Part shown: piece after piece, positions 55,949-64,000 of the stretch
Layout: each line of letters opens with the position of its first letter
Numbering within the stretch: the first letter of the stretch is position 1
Made by a program: the position numbers and the translations under genes
NCBI GenBank assembly: GCA_902651635.1
Contig: CACRSC010001917.1
Location: 1,148,569 to 1,212,568, forward strand
Origin: Mastigamoeba balamuthi
Taxonomy: Eukaryota; Evosea; Mastigamoebida; Mastigamoebidae
Length of the DNA: 64,000 nt
Direction: 5' to 3'
The notes under the pieces: model-generated
The model's database searches: none
Seen by the model: only the letters and a program-made list of their open reading frames with translations
Told to the model about the DNA's origin: nothing

Positions 55949-56382
55949 CGGATCGAGTTTGGTCGGTGCGCGATCAGAAAATATCCGCAGAAAAAGGAGA
56001 TTTCTGGGTCGTCACACCGCGGAATTCGAACTCGCGGCCTGGCTCTTCCTGCCGGTCGGAAGCTTGGAGCCGGTCCCGGTGCACGCGCGCTGCAGACTCG
56101 TCCGCCCCTCGCATCTCCTGGGGTCCAGCGGTGCCTTTTCCGTTGCCCCCCCACTGGTTTTCCAAATCGACGCTCTGCCCGAGGGCATCCACGACCCCCA
56201 CCCCCACCACTGCAGCCACAAAACACACGCGCGCCATCGAGGGCACCGGAACAGTGGTTTGGATCGCGGGATCTGCTTGATTTTTGTATCTAGGGGATGA
56301 CGATCTTTCATCAGACCCCTTTTCTTTCTCGAGCCCTCTTCAGCCCTCTCGCTCCTCGCTGCTGCGTCTTGCGCCCCCTGCG
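55949..56382. other. Divergent promoter spacer
   Basis: About 430 bp between the carboxypeptidase start (minus) and the transporter start (plus). GATCAGAAAATATCCGCAG followed by AAAAAGGAGATTTCTGGG (55973-56008) holds two motif copies in opposite orientation 25-60 nt from the carboxypeptidase start. GGATCTGC and GTATCTAGG (56268-56296) lie on the transporter side. Confidence 0.4.
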
Positions 56383-58046
56383 ATGAACCGCGACGCCAAT
56401 CCCACCCCCTCCCCCTCCGTGCGTCCGCTCCCGCAACCCTGCTCGCCCCGAGCGTCCCCCTCCTGCCGCCCCCGGCCTCTGACGTGGTCTCTGCTTTTGG
56501 GGTCGCCTGCGGGGCCGGTTTTGGGGCGATGACCTGTGCGGTTCGTGTTCCGTGCCGTACACCTTCTCCCTCCCCCTCCCCCTATTCTCCCCACCACCGT
56601 GCAGCTGCGGCGGCTCCTGCACCGCAGGCGCAGGCGGACAGGGCCATCGCGAGCTGCCTCTCGTACAGCACGTTCTCGATCGGCGCCACGCTGACCAACA
56701 AGATGCTCCTCAACGGCGACTCCCCCATGTACGATCGCTTCCTCCCCGCATTCCCACCGCACCACCTTCTTTTCTTGGGTGGCCTCGTGCGAAGTATGGG
56801 CGGAAGCACCGCCGCGTATCACGAATTTTTGCTGCGGCTCTTTTTGTTTTTTTCTTCCTTTTTCCCTCTTTCCGCTCTCGTCGGTGGTTGGCCCGTTGTG
56901 ACGTAGGAGGCGTCGATGCCAGGTCCGCCACGTTCCTGCTGGTGTGGCAGTACCTCGCGACGGTCGGCACGGTGCTGGGGGCGCGGGCGTGGGGCACGAT
57001 CAGCTTCGAGCTGCCCACGTGGGACGCCGTGATGAGGTGGCTGCCGCTCGACGTGCTCTTCGTGCTGATGCTCAGCAGCAACGCGCTGGCCCTGCGCCAC
57101 ATCAGCGTGCCCACGGTCACCGTCATCAAGAGCGTCTCGACGGTGCTCACGGGGCTCGGCGACTACTTCCTCTTTGGCCAGGCCATCTCCTCGGGGATCC
57201 TCGCCAGCATGTTCATCATGGTGCCCCCCCAGGCCCCACCCCGCACTCCAATTCCCTTTTGCTGAGCCTCCTCTCTCTCCCCCCTCCCCCGTCGCTGCCT
57301 TTTGCGCGCATTCAAGACGGCGTCGAGCGTCGTGGCCGCGTTCAACGACCTGCAGTTCCACGTCTGGGGATACACGTGGGCAGCTGTCAACTGCGTCTCG
57401 ACGACCGCCTACGTCGTGCGCTTCAGCGATCTCACTTTACCCCTGGAGAGCTGCGCTCACTGCGTGTGCGCTCCTTCCCCCAGCTCTACATGAGGACGGC
57501 TCTCAAGGGTGTGGCCAAGAACGAGTTCATGGCCGTGTTCCTCAACAACTCCATCGCCATCCCGCTCGCCCTGCCCTTCCTCCTCTACTCGGGCGGCATC
57601 AGCACCTCCGTCGGCTGGTGCGCTCTCTGCCGACCCCCGGCCGTCTACCACCCACCCCTTCAGAGCTGACCTCCCCGGTAGGCTCCTGGAGGCCGGGTGG
57701 GGCACGTCCCTCCTGTTCCTGGTCAACGGCATCATCGGCTTCGCGCTGAGCCTGTCGTCGTTCTGGTGTGTCAAGTCCACGAGCCCCACGACCTACGCGT
57801 GCGTTCCTTCCGGCCGTGGGGTAGCGGGAGCCTAAAGGGGTCTGCTGCAGGATGGTCGGCGCGCTCAACAAGATCCCGCTGGCCGCGATCGGGTGGATGC
57901 TGTTCGAGACGAAGATGACCCCCCTGGGCACCGCGAGCATCGTCACGGGCCTCGCGGGCGGCGTCCTGTACACCCACTGCAAGAACCAGCAGCGCAAGGC
58001 CGAGGAGGCGCTGAAGAAGCTGCAGCAGGAGGGCGACACTCGTTGA
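56383..58046 (+). CDS. GDP-mannose/nucleotide-sugar transporter (VRG4-like)
   Basis: A Golgi DMT-family nucleotide-sugar antiporter. After a Pro/Ser-rich N terminus come SYSTFSIGATLTNKMLLNG, LLVWQYLATVGTVLGA, NALALRHISVPTVTVIKSVS (the conserved TxxK segment), GYTWAAVNCVSTTAYV, FMAVFLNNSIAIPLALPFLL and VNGIIGFALSLSSFWC. The last exon starts MVGALNKIPLAAIGWML: GALNK is the GDP-sugar signature of VRG4/GONST1. The end is a Lys-rich tail (KAEEALKKLQQEG). Six or so introns of 60-190 bp. It supplies GDP-mannose for Golgi glycosylation, which fits the GPI-type and Cys-rich surface proteins nearby. Confidence 0.88.
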
Positions 58047-58372
58047 GGCACCTCGCCTGTCTCCGAGTGACGTGCGAAACAATGCCGAGATTTTGTCGCT
58101 CTGGCCGAGTAAGAGGTGCTCTTTGATTGTTTACACGGGTCTTCGGGAATGTGCACGAATGACCGCGAGGCTTGGGCGAGAGGGTACGACATACACCTGC
58201 TCGCTCTGAGGGTTGGTAACCGGCAGTTTGGCCACGTCGATGGACTGGCCACTCGTTGCCCTGAAGGCGGCAATCGATCCTTCATCCGATCGATCGCACT
58301 AGCAACCGCACGGGGTCGCTCACAGCTGCCGGTGGGTTTGCATCGATGTTCCTGCCGGACATCGGCGACGCA
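58047..58372. other. Short spacer between convergent genes; nothing recognised
   Basis: About 325 bp between two 3' ends with no supported feature. Confidence 0.4.
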
Positions 58373-59046
58373 CTAGCCGCAGTAGAACGCAGTGGGCAGC
58401 GACACCACGAAGATGTTCTCGACCGTCAGCCGCAGAACAAACGAGACCACATTCGCCCCTGGTAGGCCCCGTCAGACAGGATCGCAGCGCCGGCCGCGCT
58501 TACCAAGCACGGTGATCACGAGCGGCCAGTAGGACGACTCGCCCCCCTCGGAGAGGTACACGGACCCCAGCAGCAGCATGAAGAAGCTGAACGAGTGCAT
58601 CGCCTGCGCAGGGGGAAGGTCAAGCACGCGCAGTCAACCACTCGGTTCGCTCCAAATGCATCCACCATCAGCACGGAGCGCGCGCAGAGAGCGTCGGTCC
58701 TGGCCGCAGGGCACAGGACAGAGCAAGCGCGCCAAACGGCCACCCGTCGCACCGAGGCGCACAGGCAGGACAAGCGGCTATTTTTGCCAGCGGAGGAAAC
58801 GGAGCGCGCGCGAACCAAGAGCGACGTGCGCCAGTTGGGCGGCACAAGGCCCGGGCGGCCGAAGGAGGCACCCGCGACGACCTGGACCAGCGAGACCACG
58901 AGCAGCGCCGAGGCGAACACCAGCGACAGGACGACGTACAGGGCCTTCCTCTTGACCGCCGTCGAGGCGACCTGGGAGGCATCGCGCACCGCAACCGAGT
59001 GAGTGCCGACAGCAGCGGTACCCCAGCAGTGGCGAATACGTGCCAT
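58373..59046 (-). CDS. Small multi-pass membrane protein, unknown
   Basis: Three exons. VKRKALYVVLSLVFASALLV begins the first membrane helix and ASFGRPGLVPPNW follows. After an intron of about 230 bp come AMHSFSFFMLLLGSVYLSEG and SSYWPLVITVLG, then after a 59 bp intron NVVSFVLRLTVENIFVVSLP and the stop. Three or four membrane segments in about 140 residues. The start is uncertain; the ATG at 59046 (MARIRHCWG) is used here. GGAGATTATTTTCC (minus strand, near 59102-59115) about 60 nt upstream supports that promoter. Family not recognised. Confidence 0.55.
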
Positions 59047-59328
59047 AGAGTGCCCGCGAGTCCCGCACGGTCGGCTTCGTGGGTACCGGCTCCTTCCAGG
59101 AAAATAATCTCCGTTGATAACACGTGCACAAGAAAGCCAACCGACAATTGATTGAGCTGGGCGCTGTAAAGAGAAATGGAATGGACTGATCTTATTGACT
59201 TAATGGGAAGCCGAGGGGGGAGGAAGGGGGCCCCTTGCTGGTGGGACTGCTGCTGCTGCTGGCAGGTGATTCAGCCTCTCTCTATGGAAGGAACTATGGA
59301 ACCGCTGCGTTGCAGGGGGAGTAGTTGT

Positions 59329-60345
59329 TTAAAGTAGCTCGACGTAGTTGTAGGGGAAGACGCCCTGTACACCGTTGAGGCGGCCCTCGTACCACTGCCC
59401 GTCGCCCTCGCTGAGCAGCTCGATGATGTCGCCCTCGGCGAACTCGAGGTCCCCTTCTTGCTGCGCCGCGTAGCCGTAGAGCGCCCTGCACTGCCTGCAC
59501 TGCTCCCGCTGCGCCTGCGCCTTGTTGTGCTGCGACGGCGACGGCGACGCCGCTGCTGCCGCCGCCGCCTGCTGCTGCGCGCTCCTGGCCTCCTCCTGCG
59601 AGGCGCGGAGCTCCTGCTGCGTCTGCTCGAGCTCCGCCCGGATCTTCTCGAGCTCCGCGCGCAGCTGCTCGGCGTCGGCGACGGCCTTCTGGCGCTCGGC
59701 CGCCGCGTGCTCGGCCGCGCGCACCTGCGACCTCGCCTCGTCCTGCGCCGCCCGCAGCTGCCTGCGCGCCTCCTCGAGCTCCTGCCTCGTCGCCTCGTGC
59801 GCCCGCTGCTCCGCCTCGAAGACCGACGCGCTGACGCTCGGCTCCGACACGGCCCGCTGGTGCGCGGCCGCCGACGCCGCCGCCGGGCCTCCGACGGGCA
59901 TCGACGCCCTCGGCGACACCGGCGGCCGCCTGGGCCCGCACGACTGCGCCGCGCGCGGCGGCATGCGCGGCGGCATCTGCGGCGCGTTGCTGTTGTCGTC
60001 GGGCGCCGTCTGGCGCGGCAGCGGCGGCGGCGGCGCGCTGCTGCTGTTGGCCCGCAGCGGACGCGGCACCGGCGGCGGCACGGCGCCCGACGACGACGGG
60101 TTCTGCGCCTCTCGCAGCGTCCCGAAGCCGCCCGGGGGCCGCGGGGCGACGGGGGGCCGCGCAGAAGCGCCGGGGCGCGGGTTGGGCGGCGGGGGGCCCG
60201 AGAGAAGCGTCGAGGTGGGGCGCGGGGCGACCGGCGGCCGCGAGCCCGGCGGAGGGCGCGACACGTGCGCGGAAGCGGCCGGCACGGGCGGGCTCGGGCG
60301 GCGCGCGAGCGTGTCTGCGATGACGTCGTCTCCCCAGGAGCACAT
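59329..60345 (-). CDS. SH3-domain protein with Pro-rich and coiled-coil regions
   Basis: An intronless 338-residue scaffold. The N-terminal half is Pro-rich with repeated PPVAPRP and PPVPRP-type SH3-ligand sites. The middle is a coiled coil of about 110 residues (FEAEQRAHEATRQELEEARR … LEKIRAELEQTQQELRASQE). The C terminus is a canonical SH3 domain: CRALYGYAAQQEGDLEFAEG, IIELLSEGDGQWYEGRLNG, VQGVFPYNYVELL-stop, with ALYxY, the acidic RT loop, the binding Trp and the PYNYV end all present. It likely links actin, endocytic or signalling partners, and its own Pro motifs could allow self-binding. Promoter-type GGAGATTAT lies upstream near 60480-60490. Confidence 0.92.
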   Translation of the reverse strand: MCSWGDDVIADTLARRPSPPVPAASAHVSRPPPGSRPPVAPRPTSTLLSGPPPPNPRPGASARPPVAPRPPGGFGTLREAQNPSSSGAVPPPVPRPLRANSSSAPPPPLPRQTAPDDNSNAPQMPPRMPPRAAQSCGPRRPPVSPRASMPVGGPAAASAAAHQRAVSEPSVSASVFEAEQRAHEATRQELEEARRQLRAAQDEARSQVRAAEHAAAERQKAVADAEQLRAELEKIRAELEQTQQELRASQEEARSAQQQAAAAAAASPSPSQHNKAQAQREQCRQCRALYGYAAQQEGDLEFAEGDIIELLSEGDGQWYEGRLNGVQGVFPYNYVELL

Positions 60346-60827
60346 TGTCGGGGGCGGTGTGTTGCCTTGCTGTCTGGTGTTGCCGGTGCTGTGGGACTTG
60401 TGGTGGGGTGCGGGTGGTTTCTAGGTTTTCCTGATCGGCTTCAGTTCAAAGATTCTTGCACTGCTTCCAGAAGAAATGCGGATAATCTCCCACAGGGGGC
60501 GACGGGGCAGAGCGCGCGCAGGAAGGAGGTGGGCGCGAGCGCGGGCGGATTTCGTGCCGCATCACCGGGCTGTTGACAGCTCTGGGACACGCACGAAAGG
60601 TGCGCGTCTTTCTTGTACATTGCACAAAAAAGGAAGTTACACTCGTTCAGCAATGAGGTGACACGACAATGCCGCGTGTGTTATTGAGCTGCGTGCTGGT
60701 GCACCGCGTGGCCCGCTTCAAAGAGTGTAATCGCAGTCCTCGAGATACTTGCCGAGCTCGCCGACCGACGGAATCACCCCTGGGAGATATTTGAATTCCG
60801 GTCAACTGATTGCGAGCAGATTGAATT
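60346..60827. other. Spacer; promoter of the SH3 gene
   Basis: About 480 bp. GCGGATAATCTCCC (60478-60491) carries the same GGAGATTAT motif as the small membrane gene. GGAGATATTTGAATTCCGG (60782-60800) lies at the 3' side. No gene seen. Confidence 0.4.
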
Positions 60828-61544
60828 TCACGAGAGAGCAGAGCGAAGCATCAGCGCACTGTCTTCCGGGAGGCCAGCGGCAGCGAAGTCTCGCACGCCA
60901 AAGTACCCCGTGCACACGCCGATGAAGTGGAAGCCAGCGCCAGCGGCCGCCTTGTAGTCGTCGGGCGTGTCGCCGACGTAGACGGCCCTGCGCGGGTCCT
61001 CTGCGATCTCGGGGCGCAGCGCCTTGAGGCCGTCAAAGCACCTGGGGTCCGGCTTCTGGTGCTCGAGGTCGTCAAAGCACCACGCCCGCTCGATCAGGTC
61101 GTCCCTCAGCCCCGCCTGCTGCACCCGCATCCCCAGGTTGCGCTTGAGCCTCTTGGACACGACGTACATGCGCATCCCACTTTGAGCGATACGTCAGCGA
61201 TGCGTCATCGAATCATCGAACTGGGAAAATCCGTACTGGTCCGCGATGGACTGGAGCGAGGCGTTGGCGCCGGGGACCTCGGCGGCGGTGTAGACCGGGG
61301 AGAGGGCGAGGCACCGCTGCTTGAACTCCTCGACGGGGGCCGTGGGCCACACCGAGAGGATGAACGCGTCCCAGCTGGGCCCGAACGCGGCGCACTGCTC
61401 GCGCGTGGGCGGGGGCAGCCCCAGCGACGCGGCGGTCTCCGAGTGCGACCGGAAGAAGGACTCGCGGATGCCGACGAGCGTGTCGTCAAAGTCGAAGGCG
61501 ACGACCGTGAGGCGCGGGCGCGGCGCCGGCGGGGTGCCTGCCAT
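60828..61544 (-). CDS. HAD-superfamily hydrolase (phosphoglycolate-phosphatase-like)
   Basis: Two exons with a ~57 bp intron near 61180-61240. Motif I is VVAFDFDDTLVGIRESFF, with the nucleophile Asp. The cap helices follow (SHSETAASLGLPPPTREQC). Exon 2 gives MRMYVVSKRLKRNLGMRVQQ (motif II, Ser), HQKPDPRCFDGLKALRPE (motif III, Lys) and AVYVGDTPDDYKAAAGAGFH (motif IV). All four HAD motifs are present. It is about 220 residues. I place the start at MAGTPPAPRPRL because the shared promoter element lies just upstream; the open frame runs on to 61697. Substrate unknown. Confidence 0.85.
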
Positions 61545-61560
61545 CCCGTCAGATGCAGGC

Positions 61561-61604
61561 GAAGATATTCTGATGACATCAAAGATACCTGTATCTCGCC
61601 CATT
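61561..61604. promoter_or_regulatory. Shared divergent promoter element AGATACCTGTATCTCGCC
   Basis: AAAGATACCTGTATCTCGCC (61581-61600) nearly repeats the 26908-26925 palindrome. GAAGATATTCTGATG (61561-61575) sits beside it. It lies about 40 nt upstream of the HAD start and 165 nt upstream of the divergent Cys-rich receptor gene. Confidence 0.5.
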
Positions 61605-61764
61605 CAGAGTGCCCCCTGCCGGCCATACCAGTATCCCGCTGGGGTACAACATACAGCACCAGGCAACGAGAAGCGGGCAGGGAGCCAGGACGGGCACGCC
61701 GAGGAAAAGTATCTCCCGAGTTGCAGTCGGCTTCTCTACTTAAGCGGTGGGCAAAACTCCGGGG

Positions 61765-63773
61765 ATGGCCTCTGGGATCACGTCCTCCCGGGCCGTGCGC
61801 GCTGCGTCGCTGGTCGCTGTGCTCCTCGCCGTGTGCGCCGCGACGAAGCCGAAGCCGGAGAAAGTCGTGATGAACCCTGGCCGGTCCTTCGAGGCCTGCG
61901 CCATGTCCCCCCCAAACGCCACCTGCCCCACCAGCTTCACCTGGACCGTCGTCGTCTGGAACCCCGGCCTCACGGACTCCCCAGGCCAAGGTGCCCACCC
62001 CTCCCACCCCTCCCACGTCCATCTCGCACGCCGGGGGGGTGCTCCACGACCCACGCTGGCCTCCCATGGGCCGCTCTCATCCCCTCATTCCGCAGGGGAC
62101 GGCGTGCTGTGCTTCCTGACGTCGTGCTACATGTACACGACGACGTTCGGCGCCACGTGGGCGGCGCCGTACCAGCCGCCCGTCGTCCCCGGGGTGTACG
62201 CGGGCGACTCGGCCGACGGCAAGGCCGACGTCTTCCGGATGACCCTGCACGCGCTGCAGCTCGGCCACGGCAACTACGAGGTCAACGCGTTCTGCGTCAA
62301 CACGGGCCCCCACTACGCCGACGGGGACAAGGTGACCGCCCAGGGCATGTTCAACCCCGCGCACTTCGTGGTGCGGACGCCGAGGCCCACGTGCGGCGAC
62401 AACGTGACGCAGTACTGGCTCGGCGAGCAGTGCGACAGCGGGGACCCGGCCGTCTGCATTAACGGCAACTGCACGTGCAGGGCCGGGGCCGTCAGGGTCG
62501 GCTCCGTGTGCTCCTGTGAGCGCCAGAGCTCAGCCCACGCCTGCGCCTTCTCACGTGCCTGCGCAGTCTGCGGCAACGGGGTCGTCGACAGCGGCAGGGG
62601 GGAGCAGTGCGACCCGCCGACAAACACGTCGTGCTCGCAGTCGTGCACGTGCGCCGCCGGCTACGCCTTCAACGGAACTCCCGGGTCGTGCACGAAAGGT
62701 CCCTTCCAAGCGCCGCCCGAGCTCTCTCACGACGGCGCACAGTGTGCGGCAACGGCGTCTTGGACGCGGGGGAGCAGTGCGACCCGCCAAGCGGGACTTG
62801 CCAGTGGCCGTGCCAGTGCATGCGGGGATACTACGGAAACAAGTCGTCTGGCCGGTGCTACTCTGGTACGGCACAAATTCCGGTCGGGACTCACGGTCGT
62901 TAGTGTGCGGTGACAACGCCTATGCTGCCGGAGCCGAGGAGTGCGACAACTCGTCAGACGCGCACTGCGTCGGATGCAAATGCACGGGGAAATACTACGC
63001 CAGTTCGAGCGGCAGCTGCGTCGCAGGTTCGCCTCAAGGCGGTTCGCACCATCTCATGCGCGCCCAGAATGCGGTGACGGGAAGCTCGAAAGCGGCGAGC
63101 AATGCGACTACAGCATCCACACCGGCTGCCTGAAGAACTGCACTTGCTCCAACGCCACTGCCCTCATTGGCACCACGTGCACAAGTGCGCCGACTGGGGT
63201 GGCATCTCGCCAACGCTAACGCGAGCCGCGCCAGCATGCGGCAACGGTGTCAGAGACGCCTCGGAGCAGTGCGACGGTGGCACCGGGTGCACGGACTGCC
63301 TGTGCGACGCTGGGTACAGTGCCGCGCCGTCCACGTCGTCTCTGTCTGTCGACTGCCTCGCGATTTGCGTCGGCTGCGACAGCCGCAGCACAGGCCCACA
63401 GCTGGTCGTCGTCGTCGGGGCCGTTGCGGGGTCCGTCGGTGGGATCACGCTGATCAACGTCGCGCTGGTCACCGTTGCGTACTGGTACTACCGGGACCGG
63501 CGTCGCAAGTACCTCACGCAGGAGAACAAGCCCATCGACGACCAGTCTGGCCACTTTGAGCCCGCGGACAGCACGCTCAGGGACTGCTCCTGCACCGTGC
63601 CCCAGACCGTCACCGCGGCGTCGTCTCCGTTTGTCCCCGATGCGCCAGCCTCCGCGCTCCCTGGCGGCCTGCAGCTGTTCTCCCCGAAGCTGACAGGCGG
63701 AGACATGTCGCCGACAGAGGAGTTTCAGCAATGTGCCCTTCCAGAGCCGCCGCGCACTATCCAGCCGCAGTAG
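61765..63773 (+). CDS. Type I membrane protein with DUF4215-like Cys-rich repeats
   Basis: A surface receptor-like protein. The start is ATG at 61765 with signal peptide (RAASLVAVLLAVCAA). A ~200-residue ectodomain follows (CATSFTW-like region, GDGVLCFLTSCYMYTTTFGA, LHALQLGHGNYEVNAFCVNT). Six Cys-rich units then repeat CGNG/CGD…G-EQCD…C…C: CGNGVVDSGRGEQCDPP, CGNGVLDAGEQCDPPSG, CGDNAYAAGAEECDNSS, CGDGKLESGEQCDYS and CGNGVRDASEQCDGG, plus CGDNVTQYWLGEQCDSG. Most units have their own exon separated by short introns. One membrane helix follows (VVVVGAVAGSVGGITLINVA), then a basic stop-transfer and a ~95-residue cytosolic tail. The repeats match DUF4215-type modules common in protist surface proteins. 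Confidence 0.83.
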
Positions 63774-63815
63774 CACGCTTACGCCACACGCCACGCGCCA
63801 CGCGCCACGCGCCAG
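63774..63815. repeat. Short tandem CGCCACGCGC repeat
   Basis: CACGCCACGCGCCACGCGCC and flanks form about three copies of a 10-bp unit directly after the receptor stop codon. Confidence 0.7.
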
Positions 63816-63910
63816 TACAGTACACTGCAAAACAGCTAATCCTCTATTGTTAACTTCAGCTCTGGGCAAGCGGAGCCCAGGCAGGCAGCCAGCCCGTGGA
63901 GTATCTATAC

Positions 63911-64000
63911 TCAGGGAAGGTCCCAGTGATCCAGGACCCAGCAGAGCCCCTCTGCCAGCCCCTTGAGGTTGTTGTCCAGGTCGATCTCCTGTACTCGCCA
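63911..64000 (-). CDS. 3' end of an unidentified gene (partial)
   Basis: The last 90 bases read on the minus strand give an open frame entering from beyond the window: VQEIDLDNNLKGLAEGLCWV then LDHWDLP and a TGA at 63911. Residue composition is coding-like (hydrophobic/acidic periodicity). The rest lies outside the window and no family can be named. Confidence 0.4.
   Translation of the reverse strand, partial: WRVQEIDLDNNLKGLAEGLCWVLDHWDLP

Noticed and set aside
61601-61697. Upstream extension of the HAD phosphatase to a Met at 61697
   Set aside because: A promoter element shared with another divergent pair lies inside the extension, and HAD motif I begins soon after the downstream ATG.

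Overview
This window is nuclear DNA from a gene-dense, GC-rich unicellular eukaryote. Nearly every gene is broken by short GT..AG introns of about 50-170 bp. Spacers are a few hundred bases and AT-richer, there are no operons or Shine-Dalgarno sites, and one eukaryotic tRNA-Gly gene is present. The gene set (OCRL-type 5-phosphatase with a RhoGAP domain, PLAC8, TLC and GATA proteins, TPR-CHAT, and a peroxiredoxin with a Cys-rich N terminus as in Entamoeba) fits an amoebozoan. A GC-rich archamoeba such as a Mastigamoeba relative is my best guess, but this is inference. A cytosolic carboxypeptidase suggests modified tubulin, and so perhaps a flagellum.

Layout. 1-3.1 kb is an AT-rich island with only broken coding fragments. 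3.2-12.7 kb holds a divergent pair: a small GTPase (minus) and a long SMCHD1-family GHKL ATPase/SMC-hinge protein (plus). 13.2-15.5 kb is a GPI-type 5'-nucleotidase. 15.6-22.3 kb holds a small Ala-rich protein, MCTS1, a UPF1-like helicase and a multi-pass membrane protein. 22.5-28 kb holds an OCRL-like phosphatase, a WBP4-like U1C-type zinc-finger protein and an acidic orphan. 28.1-31.2 kb is a TPR-CHAT protease with an N-myristoylation-type start. 31.2-33.4 kb is a second AT-rich island with a DDE transposase relic. 33.4-40.2 kb holds a TLC protein, a coiled-coil protein, a peroxiredoxin, tRNA-Gly(GCC), a divergent actin-related protein and a SOAT/DGAT1-type acyltransferase. 40.4-44 kb is an unusual C2-like/WW/Sel1/Ras-like protein. 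44.7-52 kb holds a GATA factor, a coiled-coil nuclear-type protein, a PLAC8 protein and a probable double-PP2C protein. 52.1-64 kb holds a cytosolic carboxypeptidase, a GDP-mannose transporter, a small membrane protein, an SH3 protein, a HAD phosphatase, a Cys-rich receptor-like protein and the 3' end of one more gene.

Genes are independently transcribed. Spacers just upstream of most start codons share short AT-rich elements built from ATCTC/GAGAT half sites, often arranged as inverted repeats. Very long (CT)n tracts sit inside introns, always with CT on the sense strand. Three assembly gaps (single Ns at 14670 and 43816, 25 Ns at 38789-38813) lie in this window; the two single-N gaps are flanked by duplicated ~100 bp sequence that breaks the local gene models.

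The most interesting items are the protist SMCHD1-family gene, the C2/WW/Sel1/GTPase fusion, the palindromic promoter elements, the double PP2C and the possibly membrane-anchored TPR-CHAT protease.
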